From Thermogemmatispora onikobensis (lineage in GTDB: Bacteria > Chloroflexota > Ktedonobacteria > Ktedonobacterales > Ktedonobacteraceae): a stretch of DNA of 52,164 nucleotides. Numbering within the stretch: the first letter of the stretch is position 1; each line of letters starts with the position of its first letter. The stretch covers positions 1 through 52,164 of the forward strand of contig NZ_BDGT01000039.1 of the NCBI RefSeq assembly GCF_001748285.1, read 5' to 3'. The notes under the pieces were generated by a model. That model was not told where the DNA came from. It was given only the letters and a program-made list of their open reading frames with translations, and did not search any database. The position numbers and the translations under genes are program-made. Shown here piece by piece: positions 1 through 9,150 of this stretch.

Positions 1-445
1 AACCAGCTCCAAACACCACAAACATCACCTCACGGTGGCAGGGGTCTCGATCCGCTTGTGGATACTGAAAGAAACTCAAGATTTGCTTTGGCTGCAATGT
101 CGAAATCGGTGGCAGGGGTCTCGATCCGCTTGTGGATACTGAAAGTGGCCGAAAAGCATTCTTTCCATAGCAGCGGTGGGGAAGTGGCAGGGGTCTCGAT
201 CCGCTTGTGGATACTGAAAGGAGATGCGTAACACGCGCCGCCACTGCGTCGCCGGCAGCAAGTGGCAGGGGTCTCGATCCGCTTGTGGATACTGAAAGCT
301 GCTCTGCGTATTTTTCCACGAGCCGCTTCACGAGTGGCAGGGGTCTCGATCCGCTTGCGGATACTGAAAGGCGGTAAACGGAATGGTACCGGTCTTGTTA
401 CGCTACAGGTGGCAAGGGCCTCGATCCGTTTGGGGATTCTGAAAG
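1..445 (+). CRISPR. CRISPR array 1, trailer end (6 repeats in window)
   Basis: Six 37-nt direct repeats lie at 35-71, 109-145, 184-220, 262-298, 334-370 and 409-445. The unit begins GTGGCAGGGG and ends GGATACTGAAAG. The five unique spacers between them are 35-41 nt, and positions 1-34 look like one more spacer, so the array continues to the left. Repeat 5 has one substitution (cttgCgg). Repeat 6 has five (caAggGcc, ccgTttgGggatTct). A decayed last repeat marks the trailer, so the leader should lie left of the window. The ACTGAAAG end recalls the ATTGAAA(C/G) ends of many type I and III repeats, but the subtype cannot be fixed without cas genes, and none are visible. Confidence 0.97.
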
Positions 446-602
446 GTCGTCGATACCGCAAAACAAGCAATAAAAACGCGAAGGAGGTTTTCCCTCCCCC
501 GCGCCTGCAGTCAAGCAATCACAACAAGGAGCCTGCCGCCCAGGCAGCCGAGCCAGGACCTGGTCAGTCGCGACACCACACCCCAACCACAGCCCAGCAA
601 CC

Positions 603-1067
603 TCAGCCCACCGCCCGCCTGAGTAGCTCCCTGATCCGCTCCTCCTCAGACGGCCCCAGCGCCGTCAGCGCATAGGCCGTCGGCCACATCTGTCCCTCAT
701 CCAGATGAGCCACATCGTTGAAACCCAGCGTCGCATAGCGCGTCTTGAACTTCTGCGCCGGCTGGAAAAAGCAGACGATCTTGCCATCCCGCGCATAAGC
801 CGGCATCCCATACCACGTACGCGGCGCCAGCTCTGGTACACACTCCTTCACCAGCTCGTGCAAGCGCAGTGCCAGACTGCGATCCGGCTCGCTCAGCTCG
901 GCAATCTTCGCCAGTACCTCCTGCTCGCCCTGCTCCCGATCCTGACTGGCCTTCAGCTCGCGCACCCGCTCCCTCATCGCCGCGCGCTCGGCCTCCGAAA
1001 AGCCCTCAGATCCCTGACCTCTGGCTCTGGCCCCGTGGGACCTCCCCGGCTTATCAGCCTGACTCAT
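603..1067 (-). CDS. DUF1801 (YdhG/YdeI-like) domain protein
   Basis: A 154-residue soluble protein. The C-terminal half carries the typical DUF1801 run: [19 protein letters not shown], then [11 protein letters not shown], then MWPTAYALT. The N-terminal 50 residues are charged and helical. The family has a frataxin-like fold with suggested metal or iron handling, but no settled activity. The ATG at 1067 is preferred over the TTG at 1076 because AGAGGAGG lies 11 nt upstream of it. The gene stands alone between the CRISPR trailer and the GH4 gene. Confidence 0.85.
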   Translation of the reverse strand: MSQADKPGRSHGARARGQGSEGFSEAERAAMRERVRELKASQDREQGEQEVLAKIAELSEPDRSLALRLHELVKECVPELAPRTWYGMPAYARDGKIVCFFQPAQKFKTRYATLGFNDVAHLDEGQMWPTAYALTALGPSEEERIRELLRRAVG

Positions 1068-1237
1068 ACCAAACAAAACCTCCTCTCATATCCAGCGCGT
1101 TGCAGCTATCCACACACAGGCCATCAACAGGCCCAACCGGTCCAACCCAGCAGGCAGCCACAACAGCCGACACTCGCATATACGAGCTTTATTCTCTCTG
1201 ACCAGCAGCCAGACGGCAAGGCTCCACCCTCATTCAC

Positions 1238-2545
1238 CTAGGTAAAGGCCGTCAAAGCGGCCCGCTCAGCCTCCCACAACTCATCAAAGAGCTGGCTCAG
1301 CTCCTCCAGCGAACAGACCGCCGCACTCAACGGATCAAGGAACAAAGCATAGCGCGCCGGCTCCCGCCGCCCCGTCAGCAGCGCCTCACAGAGCAACTCG
1401 TGTACCGCCATATGGGCCCGATCCAGGGCCGCCAACTGCTCCGGCAGCCGTCCGAAATGAATAGGCTGCACCCCATTGCGATCCACCAGACAGGCCACCT
1501 CGACACAGCCATCCGGCAGATTCTCAATCAGTCCCACGTTGCGCACATTGCCATAAATCACCGTTGGCCTGCCCGTCACGATGGCCTCGATGATCTGGGA
1601 ACCATACTCAAGGCTGCGCTCCCAGGGAATATCACGCTCGCCCGTCAGCATCTCCTCAATGGCATGCTCGCCCTCGCGGCGCCAGGTCGGCCAGTTACGG
1701 GCATAAAAGCCCGACTCGCCCAGATAGCCGGCCCGACAATAGCGCGCGATCAGCTCCGGGCGCTTACGGAAGTACGGCACATACTCCGAAAAATGCCCGC
1801 TGCTCTCCGTCACAAAGGCCCCAAAATGGAGCATCGTCTCAAAGCGCACCGGGTCCAGCTCGTAGACCTCGGGGCGCCGCGCGCGCTCGCGCAGACGCGG
1901 ATACAGATCCTCGCCCCGCCAGCGCAGCTCAGTAAACCAGGCCAGATGGTTGATCCCAGCGCAGCGCCATTCCAGCTCTTCGTAAGGCACCTCCAGATAA
2001 TGCGCCAACTGGCGCGAGGTCCACTGCACACTATGGCACAGCCCCACCGTGCGCAGGCGCGTCCCCCGCAGAGCCGCCAGCGTCAGTGCCGACATCGGAT
2101 TCGTATAGTTCAGCACCCAGGCTCGCGGACACAGCTCCTCGGCATCGCGCAGGATCGCCAGCCAGGCCGGTCCCGTACGCAGCGCCTTGAAGATCCCTCC
2201 AGGACCAATCGTATCGCCGATACACTGATCGATCCCATATTTCAAAGGAATCTCGTAGTCCTGGCGCACATAGTCTAGCCCGGCCACCTCGATCGTATTG
2301 ATCAAGAAATCGCTGCCTGCCATCACCTTGCGCCGCTCCGTCGAGGCTTCGACACGCCAGCGCTTGCCGCTGCGCTCGATCAGCTTCTCGGCGATACGGT
2401 GGGCCAGCTCCAGCCGCCGCGCATCCACATCAACCAGGGCAAAGGTCCCCTCATCCAGCCCCTCGCAGAACAGCACATCGGTCATCAGTTGACGGGCAAA
2501 GACGGCGCTCCCGGCGCCCATCATGGTGATCTTCACGTGGGTCAC
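1238..2545 (-). CDS. GH4 family glycosidase, alpha-galactosidase (MelA)-like
   Basis: A 435-residue NAD+- and Mn2+-dependent glycosidase of family GH4. The N-terminal Rossmann motif is KITMMGAGSAVFARQL. The metal-site signature GLCHSVQ places Cys170 and His171, and GINHLAWF follows about 30 residues later. CHSV at this site is typical of the alpha-galactosidase branch rather than the alpha-glucosidase branch. There is no signal peptide, so it acts in the cytoplasm on imported oligosaccharides. The start is GTG at 2545 (VTHVKITMMG), with AAGGAGG 9 nt upstream; a longer reading frame to 2605 lacks a ribosome site. No sugar transporter is adjacent. The subfamily and exact substrate are inferred. 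Confidence 0.9.
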   Translation of the reverse strand: MTHVKITMMGAGSAVFARQLMTDVLFCEGLDEGTFALVDVDARRLELAHRIAEKLIERSGKRWRVEASTERRKVMAGSDFLINTIEVAGLDYVRQDYEIPLKYGIDQCIGDTIGPGGIFKALRTGPAWLAILRDAEELCPRAWVLNYTNPMSALTLAALRGTRLRTVGLCHSVQWTSRQLAHYLEVPYEELEWRCAGINHLAWFTELRWRGEDLYPRLRERARRPEVYELDPVRFETMLHFGAFVTESSGHFSEYVPYFRKRPELIARYCRAGYLGESGFYARNWPTWRREGEHAIEEMLTGERDIPWERSLEYGSQIIEAIVTGRPTVIYGNVRNVGLIENLPDGCVEVACLVDRNGVQPIHFGRLPEQLAALDRAHMAVHELLCEALLTGRREPARYALFLDPLSAAVCSLEELSQLFDELWEAERAALTAFT

Positions 2546-2644
2546 GACCTCATGCCTCCTTGGCGCTCGCAGGCGCGGTAGCCTGAGCCGACCGACCGCA
2601 GCCACCGGCGTACTGCCATGCCAGATTGTCCATCATCTGCAGTC

Positions 2645-2653
2645 AGTATAGCA
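2645..2653 (-). promoter_or_regulatory. Extended -10 promoter for the GH4 gene
   Basis: On the minus strand TGC-TATACT (extended -10) lies about 100 nt upstream of the GH4 start. No good -35 is visible at 16-18 nt. Transcription would start near 2638. Confidence 0.4.
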
Positions 2654-2732
2654 TCTGCCACAGGCCGCGGGCGAGCCAGCCAGCCGGGTCCCGCTTTGCC
2701 AGAGAGTGCCAAGAGACGCGACTCTTGCTTGC

Positions 2733-2761
2733 TTGACATGGCTGCCACGATCTGCTATACA
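2733..2761 (+). promoter_or_regulatory. Sigma70-type promoter for the TPP-riboswitch leader
   Basis: TTGACA (2733-2738), 17-nt spacer, TATACA (2756-2761). The predicted start near 2768 is about 35 nt before the riboswitch and fits a leader transcript reading into the NCS1 permease. Confidence 0.8.
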
Positions 2762-2802
2762 GGTAGCAGGCAACACCGTTGCAGATAAAGGAGAAACAGG
2801 CA

Positions 2803-2942
<140 letters not shown>

Positions 2943-3254
2943 TTGATCCTATTGCCTGCCCCGCAGGCTGGGGCAGCCCCCAAAGCGAGCAGCCTAACGA
3001 TCCCGAGGTGCTGGCGGAGAGACAGGCACGAGCCAGCACCCTCGTTCCTTGGCATCAACGCCCGATCGATCAGCCAGCTCCCCCACCAACGCAAACAGAG
3101 CAGCCGCAGCCCCTCTGTCGCCCTTGGGACAGACCGGTACCTCTGCCACTCCAGTGCCTGCCCCTTGGTGAACCATCCAGGCTGTAGTTAGTCCAGCCAG
3201 CGGCTTGACGCACCCCACAGAGCGCAAGCTGTCAAAGAAAGGAGCAAGCCAATT

Positions 3255-4823
3255 ATGGAGCCAGCAATGGAGCCACAGGAATCAGGCAGCGGCATCCTGC
3301 AAGTACGGGGAGTAGAAGCAGATGATTTCCTCAAAGTCGAGCGCCACGGCATGGAGCCGATTCCCGAAGCTGATCGGCATGGCAGCGCGCGCGAGCTGGC
3401 ACTTGTCTGGACTGGAGCAATGGCCAATTACCTATCGCTCCTGACCGGGGCCCTGGCCATCGGGGCCCCGCTCGTGCTGGGTCTGAGCCAGGGACAGCTT
3501 GGCCTGCTTGACAGCGCCATTGCCATCGTCATCGGCTGCGCCCTGGCCGCCGCCCTGCACGGTCTGACCAGCGCCACCGGCGCCCGCACCGGTACTCCGC
3601 AAATGGTCTTCGCGCGCGCCGTCTTTGGGCACCGCGGCGCCTATCTTGGTGCCTTCCTGACCTGGCTGATGGCCGTCGGCTGGTTCGCCGTCGACTGCGT
3701 CATCGGCGGCTGGGCCCTGGTGCAGCTCGCCAGTCTGGTCGGCCTCCCCAGAACGCCGCAGACCGCCCTCATCGCCATCGCCCTCGTCCTCATCGCCTCC
3801 GTCATCGTCGCCGTCTACGGACATCAGACCGTCCACGTCTTCGAAAAGTACGGCGCCATCGTCTTCATGGCCTTCTGCCTCCTGCTCTTCATTGTCCTCT
3901 TCCCGCGCATCAACTGGAGCCTGCCGACCACAGTTCACGGGCCGGCGCGGCTGGCCGCCATTGTCACCGGTGGCGGCTTCATCTACGCCCTCATTGCTTC
4001 CTGGATTCCCTTCGCCTCCGACTACTCGCGCTACCTGCCCACGCGCACGCGCGCCGGCAGCATCGCCTGGTGGGCAGGGCTGGGGATCGGCCTGCCAACG
4101 GCCCTGTTGGGCATCCTTGGCGTCGCCCTGGCCACCATCAACCCGGCCAATCCTGATCTGCTGAGCGTCATCACCGGCGCCGCGCCTCCCTGGCTGCTGG
4201 TCCCCTTCCTGCTCTTCGTGGTTCTGGGCGAAATCTGGGCCAACTACTTCGACGTCTACACCGCCGGCCTGGTGGCCCTGGCGATGGACATCCCGCTCCG
4301 GCGCTGGTGGTCGGCCTTCCTCTGCGGCCTCGTCGGAGCGGTGGGCGTCGGCTGGATCGGCTTTTTCTCCCGCTTCAGCTTCAGCGAGGCCCAGACCTAC
4401 AGCGAGCTGGTCAACCGCTTCCTCAACGTCTACATCGACTTCCTGCTCCTGACCTACCTGTGGGTGCCGGCCTGGGCCGCCGTGCTCCTCATCGACTTCT
4501 TCGTGCTGCGCCGGGGACGCTATGCCGCTGCAGAGCTGACGCGCGGGCGGGCCGGACGCTACTGGTATCGCGGCGGCGTGGCCTGGCGAGCCGTTCTCTC
4601 CTGGCTAGTGGGCTTCGCCATTACCATCCCCTTCATCGGCTCGGCGACCTTACCCTGGCTGAGTCAGCCGTGGCAGGGGCCATTAGCCCACCTGTTAGGC
4701 GGCATGGACCTGAGCGGCATCATCGGGGCCGTCGTCAGCGGCCTCCTCTACCTCCTGCTGAACCTGCCCCGCCTGCGCCAGCGGCCCGCCGCCAGCGCTG
4801 CAGAGATGGCAGCCGCCAGCTAA
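3255..4823 (+). CDS. NCS1 family permease, probable thiamin-precursor (HMP) transporter
   Basis: A 522-residue polytopic inner-membrane protein of the nucleobase:cation symporter-1 family. It begins with a roughly 45-residue cytoplasmic segment (VERHGMEPIPEADRHG), followed by about twelve hydrophobic helices. GTPQMVFARAVFGHRGA and the SWIPFASDYSRYLP stretch are typical of the cytosine/purine permease branch. Family members carry nucleobases, hydantoin or the thiamin pyrimidine hydroxymethylpyrimidine. The upstream TPP riboswitch points to a thiamin precursor, as for CytX. GGAG lies 10 nt before the ATG at 3255; a second in-frame ATG is at 3267. Substrate is inferred from regulation only. Confidence 0.9.
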   Translation: MEPAMEPQESGSGILQVRGVEADDFLKVERHGMEPIPEADRHGSARELALVWTGAMANYLSLLTGALAIGAPLVLGLSQGQLGLLDSAIAIVIGCALAAALHGLTSATGARTGTPQMVFARAVFGHRGAYLGAFLTWLMAVGWFAVDCVIGGWALVQLASLVGLPRTPQTALIAIALVLIASVIVAVYGHQTVHVFEKYGAIVFMAFCLLLFIVLFPRINWSLPTTVHGPARLAAIVTGGGFIYALIASWIPFASDYSRYLPTRTRAGSIAWWAGLGIGLPTALLGILGVALATINPANPDLLSVITGAAPPWLLVPFLLFVVLGEIWANYFDVYTAGLVALAMDIPLRRWWSAFLCGLVGAVGVGWIGFFSRFSFSEAQTYSELVNRFLNVYIDFLLLTYLWVPAWAAVLLIDFFVLRRGRYAAAELTRGRAGRYWYRGGVAWRAVLSWLVGFAITIPFIGSATLPWLSQPWQGPLAHLLGGMDLSGIIGAVVSGLLYLLLNLPRLRQRPAASAAEMAAAS

Positions 4824-5128
4824 CGGCTCCTATTCCGCAATCTATCCAGCCAGAGCTACAAGGGTTAGCGTTGGGGAGAGATGGAGGCCGCTGGGACGGG
4901 CTTTCGGGAATCGAAGGTCCCGTCCCCCCGTTCCAGGCACGCTTGACAGACCAGAGAAAATCTAGCCAGAAGGACCCTCAGCCACCGCGGGCGGCTCCTC
5001 TCTCCTCCCTCTCCCGAGAACGTCGAGCGCCGGGAATGGGAAGCACTCAGGGAGCCGGCCAGCAAGACAAGCCGAGAGCTAGCAAGATAGAGACGAGGTC
5101 AATCAAGAGAAGAGACGGGTTTCTGACG
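4824..5128. other. Intergenic region between NCS1 permease and queE
   Basis: No convincing gene or RNA was seen. A TTGACA occurs at 4943-4948 but has no matching -10. No preQ1 riboswitch pattern was recognised in front of queE. The upstream extension of the queE frame through this region has no protein similarity that I recognise. Confidence 0.5.
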
Positions 5129-5830
5129 ATGTTGGTGATGGAGATTTATCGCTCGATCCAGGGCGAGGGCAGCCTGATGGGCGTGCCGACAACGTTTGTG
5201 CGCTTCTTCGCCTGCAACCTGCGCTGCTCGTGGTGCGATACTAAGTACTCGTGGAGCGTGCGCGAAGGCGGGAGCTGGGAAACGCTCCCTCCCGAGACCG
5301 TCGCCGAGCGGGTGAACGCCCTCGGCGCCCGCCATGTGGTCCTCACCGGCGGCGAGCCAACGCTCCAGAAGGAGCTGCTCCAGCTCGTTACCCTGCTGAA
5401 AACCCAGGGCCACCACCTGACCGTCGAGACGAACGCCACCATTTTCCCTGCTCTGGCCGTGCCGCTGATCGACCTGTGGAGCCTCTCGCCCAAGCTGCCC
5501 AGCGCCGGCAGCGGGGCCAACTACCTGCGCCATCCTGTCATCGAGCAGTTTTTACATAGCCTGCTCCCAGAACAGCAGCAGTGGAAATTTGTGGTGCGCG
5601 ACGACTACGACGAGCAGGCCCTGCGCGCCTTGCTGGAAGCTCATCCGCTCTTCAAGGAGCGTCATCTGCCCATTATTCTGCAACCGGAGGGCAATGCCGC
5701 CTTGCCCGATTACCCCACCGCATTGGCCTGGCTGGCCGAGCGCGTGCGCGACCCCTTCTGGGATCAATACAATGTGCGCGTCCTGCCGCAGCTGCATGTC
5801 CTGATCTGGGGACGCCGCCGCCTGGTCTAG
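5129..5830 (+). CDS. queE: 7-carboxy-7-deazaguanine synthase QueE (radical SAM)
   Basis: A 233-residue radical SAM enzyme that converts 6-carboxy-tetrahydropterin to 7-carboxy-7-deazaguanine in the queuosine and 7-deazapurine pathway. The opening EIYRSIQGEGSLMGVPTTFVR and the cluster motif C29-x3-C33-x2-C36 (CNLRCSWC) are diagnostic. LTGGEPTLQ follows as the SAM-binding GGE motif. The ATG at 5129 is chosen because the homologous N-terminus begins there; the ribosome site is weak, and 5138 is an alternative. The reading frame stays open far upstream (to 4307), but that part overlaps the permease out of frame and is not protein-like. No queC, queD or queF is nearby. Confidence 0.95.
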   Translation: MLVMEIYRSIQGEGSLMGVPTTFVRFFACNLRCSWCDTKYSWSVREGGSWETLPPETVAERVNALGARHVVLTGGEPTLQKELLQLVTLLKTQGHHLTVETNATIFPALAVPLIDLWSLSPKLPSAGSGANYLRHPVIEQFLHSLLPEQQQWKFVVRDDYDEQALRALLEAHPLFKERHLPIILQPEGNAALPDYPTALAWLAERVRDPFWDQYNVRVLPQLHVLIWGRRRLV

Positions 5831-6108
5831 CCTCAGGAAGAGAGAGAGAGAGAGGAAGGAAGCCAGGCAGGAAGAAGAGAAGGCCACTGGCAGGCGGCTC
5901 AGGGAGCAATGGGCTTTCCCTGCCCTGCTTGCGGCTTCCCTGCTACAGCTAGAAGTGTAGCCGATCTACGTGAAAAGTCAACTTTCATCGGATTTCGCGG
6001 AACAAATGGCCCAACTCTCCTAGCATGCACCCGCTGCCCGCCTGGCGTACCCTACCTCACTGCCTATGCCCTGTCGGCTAAGTGCTCTCTTCCTGTCTAG
6101 CTGCTCCC

Positions 6109-6138
6109 TTGACAGCGTTGAGCACGGAAAGCTATATC
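6109..6138 (+). promoter_or_regulatory. Promoter of the GH30-CBM2 gene
   Basis: TTGACA (6109-6114) is followed after 18 nt by TATATC (6133-6138); with a 17-nt spacer the hexamer reads CTATAT. The predicted start near 6145 leaves a leader of about 230 nt before the ATG at 6375. Confidence 0.65.
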
Positions 6139-6195
6139 TCTCATTGAGTGTCTTTCATCTTAAGTAGTCACTCACATCCAAGATAGCCCATAGTT

Positions 6196-6239
6196 TGCTG
6201 AAAATTTTCAGCAGGGGAAATGAGACTGAAAATTTTCAA
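6196..6239. promoter_or_regulatory. Paired palindromic operator candidates
   Basis: TGCTGAAAATTTTCAGCA (6196-6213) is a perfect 18-bp palindrome. A second copy with the same 12-bp core TGAAAATTTTCA lies at 6227-6238. Their centres are 28 bp apart. Both sit just downstream of the predicted transcription start, where a bound repressor could block elongation of the GH30 message. The binding protein is unknown. Confidence 0.6.
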
Positions 6240-6374
6240 GCAGGGAACACAGGAAAGTGAGTGTGGTGCCCGTTCCTCCCTCCAGGAGAAACGAGGCCAC
6301 CTCACTCAACGTGGCCCGCGAGAGAGCGGACCACACAGGCAGTCGTTGCTTTGGCTGTTCAAGGAGGAAAAGCG

Positions 6375-8273
6375 ATGTCTAGCAACCAGCCGGCAAGGAG
6401 AGCCGGCAGGCTCCTCGTAAGCGTCCTACTGCTGACGAGCCTCGCCGTCAGCGCCGCGCGCTCTCTCTCGACACACACAGCCTACGCCGCCAGTGCCATT
6501 ACCGTGAATGGGGCGACGCGCTATCAGACGATCGATGGCTTCGGCTTCTCCGGGGCCTTTGGCCCCGCTCAGGAGCTGGAGCAGTCACCCAGCAGCACCC
6601 AACGTCAAATTCTGGATCTGCTCTTCAGCACCAGCAGCGGAGCCGGCTTCTCGATCCTGCGCAACTTGCTGCCCTCGGACCAGGCCCACACTATCGAACC
6701 CAATAGCCCCGGGAGTCCAAACGCCACGCCGACCTACGTCTGGGACCACGATAGCTGGGGCCAGGTCTGGCTCTCTAAGCAGGCCCAGAGCTACGGCGTC
6801 ACGCAGTTCTACGGCGACGCCTGGAGCGCCCCCGGCTTCATGAAGACCAACGGCAATGAGACCAACGGCGGCGCCCTCTGCGGCTCACCGGGCGCGAGCT
6901 GCAGTAGCGGCGACTGGCGCCAGGCTTACGCCAACTACTTGCTGCAGTACTACCGCGACTACCTCAGCGATGGCATCCGCCTCACCCAGATCGGCGCCTT
7001 CAACGAGCCAAATCTCTCGACCTACTATTCGAGCATGGTCATGAATCCGACCCAGACCGCCGACTTTGTGGCCATCCTGGGGCCAACGCTGCGCGCGGCG
7101 GGAGTAACGCCACAGGTCGTCTGCTGCGACGGCGAGGGCTGGGACAGCGCCCAAAGCTACGCCAACGGCATCCTCGCCAATCCAACGGCCAATAGCTACC
7201 TCGACCTCTTCTCCAGCCACGGCTATACCGCGCCTCCCACAACGCCGATCACAGGATTGGGCAGCCGCCATGTCTGGCAAACGGAATGGGCCAAGTTCGA
7301 TGCGGCAGACTATAGCTGGGACGACGGCGGCGATGGCTCCGGCTTCTACTGGGCCCAGCAGATCTACACCGGTCTGACCGCCGCCAACCTGAACGCCTTC
7401 TTCTATTGGTGGGGCGTCAACTTCAATGCCAGCGACAATGGCTATCTGATCAATGTGGTCAATGGTACCGTGACGCCAGCCAAGCGCCTCTGGAGCTTCG
7501 CCAACTATAGTCGCTTTGTGCGCCCCGGAGCGACGCGCATCGGCGCCACCAGCAGCGATACTACACTGGAGGTGACGGCTTTCCTCAACGCCAATGGGAC
7601 GCTGGCCATCGTGGCCCTCAATACCTCCTATAGCGCGGTACCGGTGACGCTTTCGCTGCAGGGCCTCACCCTGCCCACCAACGCAAGCGCCGTGCCCTAT
7701 GTGACCGACGCCAGCCATAATACAGAGGCTCAGGCGCCGTTGACCGTGCAGAATAATAGTTTCAGTGCCACGATTGCCGCCCGCCAGCTGGTGACCTACG
7801 TGATCGCTGGCAGCTCCTCAGCGACGCCTACGCCCGCACCTTCTCCAACGGCGGGACCCTCGCCTACTCCTTCACCTACCGCAACACCAACAGCGACCGC
7901 GGCCCCCACTCCAACGCCAACGCCTTCCCCAACTCCGGGAGCGGGCACCAGCTGCGCGATCCATTATGTGGTCAACTCGCAGTGGCCTGGGGGCTTCAGT
8001 GCCCTGATCCAGATTACCAATACGGGGCCGACCCCGATCAACGGCTGGCAGCTTCAATTCACCTTCCCCAACGGGCAGACGATCACTCAGGGCTGGAACG
8101 GCTCCTTCAGTCAGAGCGGCAGTACAGTCACGGTGACCAATCTCTCATACAATGCCACAATCCCGGCAGGCACCACGCTCGGCGCCTCGCCCGGCTTTAA
8201 CGGGACCTGGAACGGCAGCAATACCCCGCCCACAGGGTTCAGACTGAATGGCGTCAATTGCACCACTACCTAG
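6375..8273 (+). CDS. Secreted GH30-family glycoside hydrolase with C-terminal CBM2
   Basis: A 632-residue exported enzyme. Signal peptide: residues 1-40 (RR, hydrophobic core LLVSVLLLTSLAVSA, cleavage probably after AYA). Catalytic (beta/alpha)8 and beta-sandwich region: about 41-470, starting YQTIDGFGFSGAFGP, which is typical of GH30. The acid/base is Glu211 in FNEPN and the nucleophile is Glu304 in QTEW. A Pro/Thr-rich linker (about 475-525) leads to a CBM2 module (about 527-632) with conserved tryptophans (QWPGGF, NGWQL, QGWNG). GH30 members act on xylan, beta-1,6-glucan or glucosylceramide; a xylan-type substrate is a guess. The ATG at 6375 has AAGGAGGAAAAGCG directly upstream. Confidence 0.92.
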   Translation: MSSNQPARRAGRLLVSVLLLTSLAVSAARSLSTHTAYAASAITVNGATRYQTIDGFGFSGAFGPAQELEQSPSSTQRQILDLLFSTSSGAGFSILRNLLPSDQAHTIEPNSPGSPNATPTYVWDHDSWGQVWLSKQAQSYGVTQFYGDAWSAPGFMKTNGNETNGGALCGSPGASCSSGDWRQAYANYLLQYYRDYLSDGIRLTQIGAFNEPNLSTYYSSMVMNPTQTADFVAILGPTLRAAGVTPQVVCCDGEGWDSAQSYANGILANPTANSYLDLFSSHGYTAPPTTPITGLGSRHVWQTEWAKFDAADYSWDDGGDGSGFYWAQQIYTGLTAANLNAFFYWWGVNFNASDNGYLINVVNGTVTPAKRLWSFANYSRFVRPGATRIGATSSDTTLEVTAFLNANGTLAIVALNTSYSAVPVTLSLQGLTLPTNASAVPYVTDASHNTEAQAPLTVQNNSFSATIAARQLVTYVIAGSSSATPTPAPSPTAGPSPTPSPTATPTATAAPTPTPTPSPTPGAGTSCAIHYVVNSQWPGGFSALIQITNTGPTPINGWQLQFTFPNGQTITQGWNGSFSQSGSTVTVTNLSYNATIPAGTTLGASPGFNGTWNGSNTPPTGFRLNGVNCTTT

Positions 8274-8302
8274 CTCAGGCTGCCTTTGCCCGAGGCTGGC
8301 AG

Positions 8303-8320
8303 CAGGCCGTCGGCGGCCTG
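8303..8320 (+). terminator. Putative terminator hairpin after the GH30 gene
   Basis: CAGGCCG-TCGG-CGGCCTG: a 7-bp GC stem with a UCGG tetraloop, 30 nt after the stop, followed by a pyrimidine-rich tract but no clean U-run. Confidence 0.45.
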
Positions 8321-8784
8321 GCCTCTCTTCCACAGCGTCTTGAGGTCAGGCAAGCCTTCCTCTCTCCCTCCCTGCGATGGTAAGTAGAGAGGAAGAGAGA
8401 AAGGGCACCGAACCGATCCGCTCAAGGCCCCTCTCCTCATCTGGCTCGCCCGATAGCGCTGTCCTGCGCACTGGCCGCCGCGATCGCTCTGGCCCCCACT
8501 CCGTTCAGGGCCAGGGCCTTGCAGCGGTAGCCAGGACAGCGCTGGCTTGCTCCCTGGGACGCCCAGCGCAGCGCACCAGGCTCCTGGTCGATCTTTCTTC
8601 CTCTGGCGAGGGGCAGGTGGTGAGCTGTCGCTCACATTGCTCTGCTCTCACGCTTTCTGCTATCATAGAAACAGTTGTGTTTGCTGATCTTCTCACGTTC
8701 GACGGGCTGTGCTCGCGCGATCACTCGCTGATACGCCTGACGCGCAGCAGGATGTCTCGCGCATGTTCTTGAAGGGAGGCTTTC
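8321..8784. other. Intergenic region with a second inverted repeat
   Basis: CTTCCTCTCT (8356-8365) pairs with AGAGAGGAAG (8386-8395) around a 20-nt loop. Nothing else was recognised; the open frames here have no ribosome sites and no protein-like composition. Confidence 0.45.
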
Positions 8785-8976
8785 GTGAAACAGGCATTCA
8801 CCGGACGCCTGGCTGCTGGCCTCGTCCTGATCCTCGTCGCCATTGTGCTCCCGCTCGTGCTCTGGTTCGCCGCCGGGGGACGAGCCGTTGTTGTCGGCCT
8901 CACTGGTAGCCTGCTTGCATTGATCTTCGGCATCTTTCTGCTCGTCGGCATCTTCCCGCCACGCGCCAGGAGCTGA
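8785..8976 (+). CDS. Small two-helix membrane protein, unknown function
   Basis: A 63-residue protein that is almost entirely two hydrophobic helices (AAGLVLILVAIVLPLVLWFA, then VVVGLTGSLLALIFGIFLLV) with an Arg-containing tail. The GTG start has GGGAGG 5 nt upstream, which supports translation. I do not recognise a family. It stands alone, about 175 nt before the nuclease-like gene. Confidence 0.6.
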   Translation: MKQAFTGRLAAGLVLILVAIVLPLVLWFAAGGRAVVVGLTGSLLALIFGIFLLVGIFPPRARS

Positions 8977-9008
8977 ACCGCATCAGAGAGGATCAGACCA
9001 GCCCGCTG

Positions 9009-9030
9009 CCTGACTGGTACGCCAGTCAGG
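9009..9030 (+). terminator. Perfect stem-loop after the small membrane protein
   Basis: CCTGACTGG-TACG-CCAGTCAGG: a 9-bp perfect stem with a 4-nt loop, 33 nt after the stop at 8976. No U-run follows, so termination is only one reading. Confidence 0.4.
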
Positions 9031-9150
9031 AGACTATCCTCATGAAGGAGCGCTTGCGAAACTACCCGCATGGGGTGGGATCTGGGTAGGCATCTCCTTA
9101 CTGAAGGAAGTGTCACCTGGTGGCACGTGATAGATGGAGGGAGCAGTCCA

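Larger units (their letters stand above)
5831..6374. other. Intergenic region upstream of the GH30 gene
   Basis: It holds an AG-rich microsatellite just after queE (about 5838-5856), the promoter at 6109-6138 and two palindromes at 6196-6239. Small open frames here lack ribosome sites. Confidence 0.6.

Noticed and set aside
30-675. Open frames of 60-160 codons on both strands across the first CRISPR array
   Set aside because: Their proteins are repeated translations of the CRISPR repeat (for example SIHKRIETPAT), not genes.
4307-5128. N-terminal extension of the queE frame over the permease
   Set aside because: It overlaps the NCS1 gene out of frame and lacks homology; QueE begins at about 5129.
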